Origin: CAZLRH01 sp964562015
GTDB taxonomy: Bacteria; Verrucomicrobiota; Verrucomicrobiia; Opitutales; JABDGR01
NCBI GenBank assembly: GCA_964562015.1
Contig: CAZLRH010000009.1
Span: forward strand, 62,001-126,000
Direction of reading: 5' to 3'
Length of the DNA: 64,000 nucleotides
Shown here in pieces: positions 19,850-28,003 of this stretch. The notes beneath the pieces are model-generated. The model had not been told where the DNA came from. It worked only from the letters and a program-made list of their open reading frames with translations, and made no database searches. The position numbers were made by a program, and so were the translations under genes. How positions within the stretch are numbered: position 1 is the first letter of the stretch; each line of letters opens with the position of its first letter.

Positions 19850-21868
19850 TTACGGCCGCACCGGCAGGGCGCGGGTCTCGATCTCGACGCGCAGTTTCTC
19901 CCGCCACTCCGCGAAGGGAAACGTGCCTTCCATGGTCTTGTTGACGCGCGAGCGGGCGGACACCGCGCCGCTTTCCTTTTCCTTCGCGCCGAGCACGAGC
20001 ATGTGCGGCACCTTCTCCGTTTCCGCGCGGCGGATTTTCGCGCCCAGCTTGTCGGGGTGGGCATCCACGCCCGCGCGCACGCCGTCGGCCATGAGTTGCG
20101 CCGCCAGTTCGCGGGCAAAGGGCACGAGGTCGTCGTTCAGCGGCAGGAAGCGCACCTGCTCGGGCGCGAGCCAGGTGGGAAAATTGCCGGCGAAGTGCTC
20201 GATGAGAAAACCGATAAAGCGCTCGTGCGTGCCGAGCGGCGCGCGGTGGATGCACAGCGGCGTCTTCGGCGCGTTGTCGCGATCGGTGTACACCAGGCCG
20301 AATTTCGCCGGCACGGCGAAGTCCACCTGATTCGTGGCCAGCGTGAATTCCTTGCCGATGACGCTCCAGACCTGCACGTCGATCTTGGGCCCGTAGAACG
20401 CCGCCTCGTTCGGCACTTCGATATAATTGATGCCGCTGCTCTTGAGCACCTCGCGCACCATGTCCTCGGTCTGCTTCCACAATGCGGGCTCGTTCACGAA
20501 TTTCTGGCCGAGCTTTTCCGGGTCGTGCGTGCTGAAACGCATCACGTACTTCTCGATCCCAAAAATCTTAAAATACTTCAGGTACATCTCGTTGACCGCG
20601 TTGAATTCCGCCGCGAACTGTTCCGGCGTGCAATAGATGTGCGCATCGTTCATGTTCAGCGAGCGCACGCGCATCAGCCCGAAAAGTTCGCCTGACTGCT
20701 CGTACCGATAGCAGCAGCCGTATTCCGCCAGGCGCAGCGGCAAGTCCCTATAGCTCTTCGGCCCCGCCGCATAAATGCGATGGTGGTGCGGGCAATTCAT
20801 GGCCTTGAGGTAGTAGCGCTCCACGGTGCCCATCGCCGTGGTGTTCATTTCCTGGGCCTGCCGGAGCAGCGCTCCATTCACGAACACAAACCGTTTGTCC
20901 TCGGGCATTTTGTCGAGGCCGGACTGAATGACTTGGTTGACATCGTCCGCCGATTTCGCGTGGGCGAGCTGGACCATGTCGAACGGCACGCCAATATCCT
21001 TGGCGAGCGCCACTTGTTGTTCCAAAGTTTGTTTCTTAATTTCTTGGAGGAACGCGTTTTCCTGGCCTTCCGCCTGCAACTCCATCGGGGGAAACATGCT
21101 CTCCGCGTAGTACGGCAAATGCCCGCTGGTCTTGTACATGATCTCGCGTGCGATGTGCGGTGTGCGCACGCGGACGTAGCCCGCCAAAAATTCCGTTTCT
21201 TTGGCGAGTTCCTCGAGGGCCTCGATGATGGCCGTGCCCTTGGGCAGCCACAGCGGCAGGCCGGGGCCGACAAACTCCGCGTCCATCGCAAACAGCCCCA
21301 TCTCGTGGCCGATTTTGCGGTGGTCGCGTTTCTTCGCCTCTTCCTGCATCTTCAACCATTCCTCGAGTTCCTTCTGGTTGGGGAAGGTGGTGCCGTAGAT
21401 GCGCTGGAGCTGGGCGTTCTTCTCGTCGCCGCGGTGGTACGCGCCGGCGATGGTAAGGAGCTTGAACGCGGAAATTTTTGCAGTGGTGGGGACGTGCGTG
21501 CCCGCGCAGAGGTCGGTGAACTTACCATTCGTGTAGAACGAAATGGCTTCGCCCTCGGGAATGTCATCGAGGCGGCCGAGCTTGTACTTGGTCTGGCCCA
21601 TGCCGCGGATGATTTCCTTGGCCTCGTCGCGCGAGACCTCGCGGCGGGTGAACGGTTGGTTCTCGCCCGCGATGCGGCGCATTTCCTTTTCGAGCTTCTC
21701 GAGATCCTCGGGCGTGAATTTGTGGTCGAGGTCGAAGTCGTAGTAAAACCCCGTGTCGGTCGGCGGGCCGATGTCGAGCTGCGCCTGCGGAAAAAGCCGC
21801 AGGACGGCGGTGGCCAGGACGTGCGCGCTGGAATGGCGCAGCTCCTCAAGCGGGGTCATCTTCTTCAT
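19850..21868 (-). CDS. thrS: Threonyl-tRNA synthetase lacking the TGS domain
   Basis: The start at 21868 (MKKMTPLEELRHSSAHVLATA) gives 672 residues. An ATG further upstream would add 49 residues that look like shadow coding. The editing domain comes first (about 8-200, with HSSAH and CAGTHVP). The class II catalytic core follows, with motif 2 region YRYEQSGELFGLMRVRSLNMNDAHIY and the zinc/threonine site in KAMNCPHHH, and then the anticodon-binding domain from about 575. Two features are odd: the N-terminal TGS domain of about 60 residues is absent, and about 85 residues (roughly 262-350) are inserted between YYAESMFPPM and YYLKAMNCP. No T-box-like leader was seen in the 194-bp divergent gap to trpB. 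Confidence 0.96.
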   Translation of the reverse strand: MKKMTPLEELRHSSAHVLATAVLRLFPQAQLDIGPPTDTGFYYDFDLDHKFTPEDLEKLEKEMRRIAGENQPFTRREVSRDEAKEIIRGMGQTKYKLGRLDDIPEGEAISFYTNGKFTDLCAGTHVPTTAKISAFKLLTIAGAYHRGDEKNAQLQRIYGTTFPNQKELEEWLKMQEEAKKRDHRKIGHEMGLFAMDAEFVGPGLPLWLPKGTAIIEALEELAKETEFLAGYVRVRTPHIAREIMYKTSGHLPYYAESMFPPMELQAEGQENAFLQEIKKQTLEQQVALAKDIGVPFDMVQLAHAKSADDVNQVIQSGLDKMPEDKRFVFVNGALLRQAQEMNTTAMGTVERYYLKAMNCPHHHRIYAAGPKSYRDLPLRLAEYGCCYRYEQSGELFGLMRVRSLNMNDAHIYCTPEQFAAEFNAVNEMYLKYFKIFGIEKYVMRFSTHDPEKLGQKFVNEPALWKQTEDMVREVLKSSGINYIEVPNEAAFYGPKIDVQVWSVIGKEFTLATNQVDFAVPAKFGLVYTDRDNAPKTPLCIHRAPLGTHERFIGFLIEHFAGNFPTWLAPEQVRFLPLNDDLVPFARELAAQLMADGVRAGVDAHPDKLGAKIRRAETEKVPHMLVLGAKEKESGAVSARSRVNKTMEGTFPFAEWREKLRVEIETRALPVRP

Positions 21869-22062
21869 GGGAAACGGAGACGATACCGCGCGCGCGGGCC
21901 GGGGGAAAGGATTTTTTCCGGTCGTGCGCTTTCCGTAGACGGCACTTTGAAGTGGAGGGAGCGCTCCGTGTGCGGCTTCGGCTGAAGGCAAACGCGCCCG
22001 GAGGTCGCGTTCCACCCCGGCCTTGCCAGCGGTGGGGAAAACGGTATTTTCATCCTTTTCCC

Positions 22063-23604
22063 ATGAGCGCCGCCGCCAAGAAGACTAAGTCAGCACGCAC
22101 CCGCGTCAACGTTCGCGGGCCGATTCAGCGCGCGAAGGTGAAAAGCGCAAAGGTTACCCGCACGAAGGTGGCACGTGCCAAAGCAGGGTCGCCTCTCCGA
22201 GGCGTCCGCTCCAAGGAAAAATTGAAACTAAGTGGCCAGAAAATCAAAAACGGACGCCTCGGAGAGGCGTCCCTACCCCAGAAATCCAGCGCGGCAAACA
22301 GCGCCCGGAGGTATGTTGCAAATAAGAAGAATGCTGGAATTAACGAGAACGGTGAAATTAAAGCGGGAGGTGGCATCGAGCTTGAGATCACGCCTTTCCC
22401 CAAAAAAATCGACCGCGAATCCCTGCCGGATGCCCGCGGACATTTTGGCGTCTACGGTGGCATGTATGTGCCGGAGACGTTGATGACTCCGCTCCTCGAC
22501 CTCGAGCGCGCCTATCGCATCGCCAAGGACGATCCCGGGTTTCAAAAGGAATTGGCCGACTTGCTGAAAAATTATGCCGGGCGGCCCACCGGGCTTTATT
22601 TTGCCGAGCGCCTGACCGCGCGGCTGGGCGGCGCGAAAATTTATCTCAAGCGCGAGGACGGCCTGCATACCGGCGCGCACAAGATCAACAACGTCCTCGG
22701 CCAGGCGCTGCTTGCGCGGCGCATGGGCAAGGGGCGGGTCATTGCCGAGACGGGCGCGGGCCAGCACGGCACGGCGACGGCGGCGGTCGCGGCGAAATTC
22801 GGCCTCGAGTGCGTCATTTACATGGGCGCGGAAGATGCGCGGCGGCAGGCCTTGAATGTTTTTCGCATGAAACTCATGGGCGCGGAAGTGCGCGAGGTGC
22901 ACGCCGGGCAGAAGACTTTGAAGGAGGCCGTCAACGAGGCCATGCGCGACTGGGTGACGAACGTGCGCACGACGCACTACATCCTGGGCACGGCCTACGG
23001 CGCGCATCCGTATCCGATGATGGTGCGGGATTTTCACCGCGTCATTGGGCGCGAGGCCCGTGCGCAAATGCTGGCGGCGGAAGGCCGCTTGCCCGATGAG
23101 GCTGTGGCGTGCGTGGGCGGCGGCAGCAATGCCATCGGCCTGTTTTTCGAATTTCTCGAGGAGAAAAACGTCAAGCTGACCGGAGTCGAGGCCGGGGGCC
23201 GCGGGATTACGCCTGGCGAACACGCCGCGCGGTTCGCGGGCGGACGCCTCGGCGTGCTCCAGGGCTGCATGACGTATTTGCTGCAAAATAAGGATGGCCA
23301 GATTTTGGGCACGCACTCGGTGTCGGCGGGCCTGGACTACGCGGCGGTGGGGCCGGAACATGCATATTACCGCGAGGCCGGGCGCATCGACTACGCCTAC
23401 GCGACGGACGCCGAAGTGATGGAAGCTTTTGAAATTCTCTGCCGGACGGAAGGCATCATCCCCGCGCTGGAAAGCACCCACGCCGTCGCCTACGCCATCA
23501 AGCGCGCGCCGCAAATGCGCCCCGACCAGATCCTGCTCGTCAACCTCTCCGGCCGCGGCGACAAGGACGTGCAGGAAGTGGCGCGACTCAAGCAAGTGCT
23601 TTAG
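22063..23604 (+). CDS. trpB: Tryptophan synthase beta chain with lysine-rich N-terminal extension
   Basis: This PLP enzyme condenses serine and indole to tryptophan. The PLP lysine is Lys207 in HTGAHKINN, with GGGSNAIG phosphate loop and LPDARGHFGVYGGMYVPE at the usual N-terminus. From the ATG at 22063 the protein is 513 residues, against about 400 for typical TrpB: residues 1 to about 120 are extra, rich in Lys, Arg and Ala. Residues about 42-72 are encoded by a palindromic repeat (22185-22277) inserted in frame. No good internal start (ATG, GTG or TTG in frame with spacing) is obvious before the conserved part, so the extension is probably translated. No trpA or other trp gene is adjacent, and the stop codon lies in the next palindrome. 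Confidence 0.93.
   Translation: MSAAAKKTKSARTRVNVRGPIQRAKVKSAKVTRTKVARAKAGSPLRGVRSKEKLKLSGQKIKNGRLGEASLPQKSSAANSARRYVANKKNAGINENGEIKAGGGIELEITPFPKKIDRESLPDARGHFGVYGGMYVPETLMTPLLDLERAYRIAKDDPGFQKELADLLKNYAGRPTGLYFAERLTARLGGAKIYLKREDGLHTGAHKINNVLGQALLARRMGKGRVIAETGAGQHGTATAAVAAKFGLECVIYMGAEDARRQALNVFRMKLMGAEVREVHAGQKTLKEAVNEAMRDWVTNVRTTHYILGTAYGAHPYPMMVRDFHRVIGREARAQMLAAEGRLPDEAVACVGGGSNAIGLFFEFLEEKNVKLTGVEAGGRGITPGEHAARFAGGRLGVLQGCMTYLLQNKDGQILGTHSVSAGLDYAAVGPEHAYYREAGRIDYAYATDAEVMEAFEILCRTEGIIPALESTHAVAYAIKRAPQMRPDQILLVNLSGRGDKDVQEVARLKQVL
22185..22277. repeat. In-frame palindromic repeat inside the trpB 5' region
   Basis: Left arm 22185-22212 contains GCCTCTCCGAGGCGTCCG; right arm 22251-22277 begins CGGACGCCTCGGAGAGGCGT. 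Each arm is itself partly self-complementary (GGACGCCTC/GAGGCGTCC). The same word occurs at 63419-63444. The segment is 93 nt, exactly 31 codons, so it does not break the frame. Confidence 0.85.
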
Positions 23605-23716
23605 TGCTTGGTGTTCTAGTTCTTAGTTCAATGTGACACTCCTTTAGTAATTTTTGAATGGCGCTCTCTTTCACGCTTTTTGACACCAAGCACTAGAACA
23701 CTAAGCACTAAAACAC
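23600..23716. repeat. Intergenic palindrome of the AGTGCTT family
   Basis: Left arm 23600-23629 (CTTTAGTGCTTGGTGTTCTA onward) and right arm 23681-23716, whose reverse complement contains AGTGCTTAGTGTTCTAGTGC. It fills the gap between trpB and yicC. The TAG stop of trpB (23602-23604) lies inside the left arm. Confidence 0.82.
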
Positions 23717-23723
23717 TTTTCTT

Positions 23724-24623
23724 ATGAATAGCATGACCGGATTTGGGGCGGGGACGGCGGCGCTCGCGCTGGCGGGCGGGACGGCGCGCGAAGTGGCCGT
23801 GGAGGCTTCATCGGTGAATCGCAAAGGCCTTGAAATCGCGGTCTCGCTGCCGCGCGAGTGGAATGCCCATGAAGCGCCGCTGACCGAGCTGGCGCGCGCG
23901 CGCCTGCATCGCGGCCATGTGCGCCTGACGGTGAGCCTGCGTGAACCTGCCGCCCCGGGCGCCGCCCCCGCCACGCAGGCTTGGGATTTGGCGACCGTAC
24001 GCGAAAGTTTTGAGCAGTTGCGCGTGTTGGCAGACCATTTGGACGTGCCCTTCGAGCCCGATGCCGCACTCCTTTTGCGCCTCGCCCTGGGCAGTCGCAA
24101 GGAAACGCCCCTACCTCCCGCCGACGACGCCTGGCCCGCGGTGCAAAAGGCCGCCGCCGCCGCACTCGGGCAATTAACCGCCCTGCGCAAACGCGAGGGC
24201 GAAACGTTGCGCGCGGATATGAGCGGCCGCCTCAAACTTCTGGCCACGTTGCGCGGGGAAATTGCGCCGCTCGCCCCAGCCTCGGTTGCGCGTTATCGCG
24301 ACACTCTGCACGCGCGCCTGCGGCAAATCGGCCTGGAAGTTGATTTAAACGACGAGCGCATCTTGCGCGAAATCGCCCTTTTTGCCGACCGCTGCGACAT
24401 CACCGAGGAACTCACGCGGCTCGCCAGCCACCTCACCGAATTTGAAAAAACGCTAGGCGAGGAAGGGTCCGTGGGCCGCAAGCTCGATTTCCTCTGCCAG
24501 GAAATTCATCGTGAAATCAACACCGTCGGCAGCAAGGCCCAGCACGTGGACATCACCCGCCGCGTGCTCGAGGCCAAGAACGAACTCGAGCGCATCCGCG
24601 AGCAGGTGCAGAATGTGGAATGA
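23724..24623 (+). CDS. yicC: YicC family endoribonuclease
   Basis: This 299-residue protein starts MNSMTGFGAGTA, the hallmark of YicC/YloC, has the EASSVNRKGLEIAVSLPREW segment early, and ends with the DUF1732 signature GRKLDFLCQEIHREINTVGSKA. Known members are endoribonucleases acting in RNA turnover or stress response. In many genomes yicC precedes gmk and rpoZ; here it is followed by a convergent ECF sigma gene instead. It is separated from trpB by a palindromic repeat. Confidence 0.94.
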   Translation: MNSMTGFGAGTAALALAGGTAREVAVEASSVNRKGLEIAVSLPREWNAHEAPLTELARARLHRGHVRLTVSLREPAAPGAAPATQAWDLATVRESFEQLRVLADHLDVPFEPDAALLLRLALGSRKETPLPPADDAWPAVQKAAAAALGQLTALRKREGETLRADMSGRLKLLATLRGEIAPLAPASVARYRDTLHARLRQIGLEVDLNDERILREIALFADRCDITEELTRLASHLTEFEKTLGEEGSVGRKLDFLCQEIHREINTVGSKAQHVDITRRVLEAKNELERIREQVQNVE

Positions 24624-24648
24624 TTTCCGTCCGTCGTTTCCCGCGCCG

Positions 24649-26160
24649 CTACAATTGCAGTTGGTCAAGGACTTCCTGAATTTGCCGTTTGGCGGCGGGA
24701 TTGCCAATGATGATGAGTATGCGGCCGGTGTCGTTTTGATCGATCGTTAACATTTCAATCTGTTGCATGAGGCCGGAATCTTGCAACCCTGCGACCATCT
24801 TATCCGCACTACTGAAGGGAAAAGGAAAGCTCATGTATTGCAACGGCGGGGCGGAGGGGTCGGCGTCAATGCTGATGTTATTTCCCAGGAGGGCGAATTT
24901 GTACCCGAGCGGGCGAAGCACGACTTCATACACCGTTTTCCAATCCACGTGGTGAAGAGTAACGGACGTGAGGCCCGCCAGCGCCGGTGGAAAATCAACC
25001 GTGAGGTTCGCCGCGGCGGCGGTGTCGCGCAATACCGTGGGTATGTCGGCATTGGCATAGTCCACCAAAGGAAATAGCAGCGGACGTGGTTGGGTGGGGC
25101 GGATATAAGCGCCCGGTGCCGTGGGGAGGCGGCCAGTCATGGAAGGCACGGGCGTAAAATTTCCAGTCGCTGGATCGAGGCGCGACCAAGGGATGGCGGT
25201 ATTTCCCGGCGTAGTATCGGTCGTTGCAGATGCAGGAGATGACGTGGGTGGAGCGATGCGGGTTGAGGTGCTTGCTGGAGCGTTTGCCGTTAAAGTTGAC
25301 GGGACTGGTACGGGCGGCGGTGTCTGCGGGGTTGAATCTGAAGCCCCCACCGAAACCGGCGGGCTAGGGGGCAGTTGCTGCTTGACCAAGAGCGGAGATG
25401 GAGGGCGAAAGATGAGAGTTATCCCGAGGGCGACCAAGGCCAGCACGGTCGCGATAATGAGAGTGAGTTTGGAGGAAATCATTGAGGTGAGTGGAGAAAA
25501 GGTCAAAGGAGCCACGATGGCCGCCGGGGCCGCCATGGCGGTGGCCGAGATGGACGTCACCAAGCCGGAGGGCACTGTCGTTTTGGCTCCAACATCGAGC
25601 GAGGTGGCTAGCAGCGCAGTGGAAAGAGTGAGGCCGCGTCGGGAAAGATGTGCGCGCATTTTTTCGAGTGCGCGGGCCACTCGTTTCTGCGCCGCCGCCT
25701 CGCTCAAGGCCAGGGCGCGGCCAGTTTCCTGCAGACTGCGGCCGTCAAAGAAGCGCAATAAAAGGGCGTCCTGGTCCACGCGCTTGAGGCGGCCCAAGGC
25801 ATCGTCGAGCAAAGGGGAGAGATTATCCCAGCGGGTGGCCTGATCGTTTGTTTGTTCGGCGAGATTCATGGCTTGGGTTTCCCGTTGGCGTCGGCGATGC
25901 TCGCCCCGTTGGAGGTGGAACACTTCGCGCTGGGTGGTCCGGTACAGCCAGCCCGGCAGCGTCTGGCAGCCGCGCAAGCGGGCGGCTTGGCACGAAAGTT
26001 GAATAAAGACATTTTGGGCCACGTCCTGGGCGGCGGATGGCTGTTGCAGCATCCGCAGCGCCGTCCCGTAGACCAGCGGCAAATGCCGGTGTACCAATTC
26101 CCTAAAGGCCGATTCCGATTTTTCCTCGGCGTATTTTCTCAATAATTCGGCGTCTTCCAT
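24649..26160 (-). CDS. ECF sigma factor fused through a membrane helix to an STN/secretin-N-like domain
   Basis: This 503-residue protein has an ECF sigma N-terminus: region 2 about 10-85 (AFRELVHRHLPLVYGTALRM, AQDVAQNVFIQL, LPGWLYRTTQREV) and region 4 about 115-172 (RVDQDALLLRFFDGRSLQETGRALALSE). A linker (172-228) includes RRGLTLSTALLATSL, shared with the sigma genes at 26324 and 31963. One membrane helix (about 230-251) and a Pro/Ser/Thr-rich spacer follow. Residues about 363-435 resemble a secretin/TonB short N-terminal (STN) domain (TVLRDTAAAANLTVDFPP...VTLHHVDW...LGNNISI), and 455-503 a secretin-N-like segment ending ILIIIGNPAAKRQIQEVLDQL. Such fusions suggest a membrane-held sigma factor with an extracytoplasmic sensor; activation mechanism unknown. 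Not a secretin: the pore domain is missing. Confidence 0.88.
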   Translation of the reverse strand: MEDAELLRKYAEEKSESAFRELVHRHLPLVYGTALRMLQQPSAAQDVAQNVFIQLSCQAARLRGCQTLPGWLYRTTQREVFHLQRGEHRRRQRETQAMNLAEQTNDQATRWDNLSPLLDDALGRLKRVDQDALLLRFFDGRSLQETGRALALSEAAAQKRVARALEKMRAHLSRRGLTLSTALLATSLDVGAKTTVPSGLVTSISATAMAAPAAIVAPLTFSPLTSMISSKLTLIIATVLALVALGITLIFRPPSPLLVKQQLPPSPPVSVGASDSTPQTPPPVPVPSTLTANAPASTSTRIAPPTSSPASATTDTTPGNTAIPWSRLDPATGNFTPVPSMTGRLPTAPGAYIRPTQPRPLLFPLVDYANADIPTVLRDTAAAANLTVDFPPALAGLTSVTLHHVDWKTVYEVVLRPLGYKFALLGNNISIDADPSAPPLQYMSFPFPFSSADKMVAGLQDSGLMQQIEMLTIDQNDTGRILIIIGNPAAKRQIQEVLDQLQL

Positions 26161-26166
26161 GGGGGC

Positions 26167-26186
26167 GTTTATTATAATAAGCCCGC
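26167..26186 (-). promoter_or_regulatory. Conserved 20-nt promoter-like box, sigma fusion gene A
   Basis: Read on the minus strand: GCGGGCTTATTATAATAAAC, six nt before the ATG at 26160. The same box with identical length precedes two further ECF genes (27827-27846 and 33903-33922); consensus GCGGGYKYWWYTATRWAAAC. The AT part looks like a -10 element placed so that transcription would start at or a few bases before the ATG. Confidence 0.65.
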
Positions 26187-26255
26187 CGCCCGCGGAAATA
26201 AGACAAAAATCTTCTTTATTCTGGAGATGAGGGATGCCGCCGGCGCGAAATCGTC

Positions 26256-26294
26256 AAAAAAAAAATCTGCCGAACCCAAACGGGTTCGGCAGAT
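26256..26294 (-). terminator. Rho-independent terminator
   Basis: On the minus strand: stem ATCTGCCGAACCC, loop GTTT, stem GGGTTCGGCAGAT, then ten T. The 13-bp stem is perfect. It lies 30-68 bp after the stop of the ECF gene ending at 26324 and separates it from the next ECF gene. Confidence 0.92.
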
Positions 26295-26323
26295 GAGGCC
26301 AAGTAAGGAACTCGGCGCGAGGG

Positions 26324-27820
26324 TTACGGCGTCTGGTCCGACGACCTGAAGGTCACAATCTGCCCGGGGCCGCCTGGCGTGGGAAACGAGCCTGGAGTTG
26401 AGCCCGCCGGCAGGGTCTGCGTGGTGATGACGCCGTCTTTGTTCGTCGTCACCGTGATGGTGCCATCGGGATTTTTCACGCTTTTGCTGCTGAACTTGCT
26501 GGTCGTGAAGACACCGCTCGCTGTGCCCGCCGGATTGGCCAGCATAATCGTCCCGCTGGGACCGTTGCTGACGGCGCTGCCGGACGAGAAAGTGCCGGGA
26601 TTGCCACTGCTGCCGCTGATGACCACGGTGGCTCCGCCATTGCTGGAACTCGTGGTGAAGGTCCCCGAAGCGGGAACGTTGACCGTGCGCGTGGTGCTGA
26701 CGCCATTTTCCGTTGTGGTGAGGGTTGTGGTTCCTTCCGCCTCTGTCTGGAGGCTTTGACTGGAAAAATCGAGGGTTCCCTCAGTCGAGGCAGGATTCAA
26801 AACGAGCACGCCCTCGGTGACCATGGTTGCAGTCCCGGAATAATCAGGGGAAGGAACATAAGCGGAAGCCGTTTCTGTTGCTGAAACCGAAGCCTCGGTT
26901 GCGTCAGGGACATTATTGACCGCAGCGGTGACCGGCGCCGCGACTGGGGCCGCCACCCGCGGGCCGGCCTGGCGAACAGCCGCAGATTCGGGTGCGGGGG
27001 ACACCGAGGCGCGGGATTGGATGGCCGGCGGGAGGGCGCCGGATGTGGACGGTTGATGCGGCCAAGCGTAGGCGGCAAAACCGGCGACCGCCAAAGTGGC
27101 GAGCGAAGCGAGGGCGATTTTTGAGGTAAACATGGATTTAAGGGAGGTTAGAGAAAGACTCGTGGCTGCGCCTGCGCCGCTCAGCGCCGTGGCGGAAACT
27201 TTGGCCGCCAGCCCGAACGGGGCCGGCACGGCGGCGTTGGTATCGAGCGTGGTGGCGAGCAGGGCCGTGGAAAGCGTGAGCCCCCGTTTCGTCAAAAATC
27301 CGCGCAATTTATCCAACGCGCGGGCGACCCGCTTTTGGGCGGTGTCGTCGCTGAGGCCAAGTTCACGGCCAATGCACTGAAAATCCTGTTGCTGCAAATA
27401 ACGCAGCACGATGGCGTCGCGGTCCGTGGCATTGAGGCCGTTGAGCGCTTCATCGAGCACCGGCGCAATGTTTTCCCAGGCAGTGGCGCGGCCGGACTTT
27501 TCTTCGAGAGCGTTGATTTCCATAAAAATCCGGTCGCGGGAGCGCCGCCGTTGTTCCGTACGCACCGCCTTCGCTGCCGTGAAGCAGGTGTGCCGGTGCA
27601 GCCAGCCGCCCAAGATTAAGTCGGCAGGCAGGGATCCCGCCTTGCGCGCCAAATCGGTGAACACGATTTGCGTAACGTCTTGCGCGAGATGGGTGTCGCC
27701 GGCGACCAGCCGGCGGGCCGTGGCATGGACGAGCCCGACGTGACGCTCTACCAATTCCCGAAAGGCTTGGTCGGAGCCTTCACGGGCGTATTGGCGCAGA
27801 AGTTGGGTGTCGTCGTTCAT
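26324..27820 (-). CDS. ECF sigma factor fused through a membrane helix to a Thr/Ser/Gly-rich extracytoplasmic domain
   Basis: The start at 27820 (MNDDTQLLRQYAREG) gives 498 residues; it follows the conserved promoter-like box, which argues against the ATG 15 codons upstream. Sigma region 2 (about 15-85: AFRELVERHVGLVHATARRL, AQDVTQIVFTDLARKA, LGGWLHRHTCFTAAK) and region 4 (about 118-175) are clear. The linker KRGLTLSTALLATTLD is shared with its neighbours, and one membrane helix lies at about 233-252. The remaining about 245 residues are low-complexity and beta-prone. They contain a duplicated module, GTTTLTTTENGVSTTRTV...GTF and GTITVTTNKDGVITTQTL...GSF. No known domain is recognised there; a surface or periplasmic interaction role is a guess. 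Confidence 0.87.
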   Translation of the reverse strand: MNDDTQLLRQYAREGSDQAFRELVERHVGLVHATARRLVAGDTHLAQDVTQIVFTDLARKAGSLPADLILGGWLHRHTCFTAAKAVRTEQRRRSRDRIFMEINALEEKSGRATAWENIAPVLDEALNGLNATDRDAIVLRYLQQQDFQCIGRELGLSDDTAQKRVARALDKLRGFLTKRGLTLSTALLATTLDTNAAVPAPFGLAAKVSATALSGAGAATSLSLTSLKSMFTSKIALASLATLAVAGFAAYAWPHQPSTSGALPPAIQSRASVSPAPESAAVRQAGPRVAAPVAAPVTAAVNNVPDATEASVSATETASAYVPSPDYSGTATMVTEGVLVLNPASTEGTLDFSSQSLQTEAEGTTTLTTTENGVSTTRTVNVPASGTFTTSSSNGGATVVISGSSGNPGTFSSGSAVSNGPSGTIMLANPAGTASGVFTTSKFSSKSVKNPDGTITVTTNKDGVITTQTLPAGSTPGSFPTPGGPGQIVTFRSSDQTP

Positions 27821-27826
27821 CGGCTG

Positions 27827-27846
27827 GTTTATATAATAGAACCCGC
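27827..27846 (-). promoter_or_regulatory. Conserved 20-nt promoter-like box, sigma fusion gene B
   Basis: Minus strand: GCGGGTTCTATTATATAAAC, six nt before the ATG at 27820. Same length and edges as the boxes at 26167 and 33903. Confidence 0.65.
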
Positions 27847-27880
27847 CGCAAGGCGATTCCGACAAGAAATCGCCCCAAAC

Positions 27881-27955
27881 CAGGGACGCCGCCGGCGGCG
27901 ACCCTACGGTCCAAACGACATAATTTGTAGGCGCCGCTGGCGACGGCCCATGGTC
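27881..27955. repeat. GC-rich palindromic element (GGGACGCCGCCGGCGGCG type)
   Basis: Left part 27881-27912 contains GGGACGCCGCCGGCGGCGAC, largely self-complementary; right part 27926-27955 contains GTAGGCGCCGCTGGCGACGG. It resembles the GTAGGGACGCC... repeats at 22185 and 63419 in layout, and lies between the repeat-protein gene and an ECF gene. Confidence 0.6.
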
Positions 27956-28003
27956 ACGGCTTCTGTTTCAAAATATAAACCATCCCAGCCTTCCGAGTCA
28001 GGC

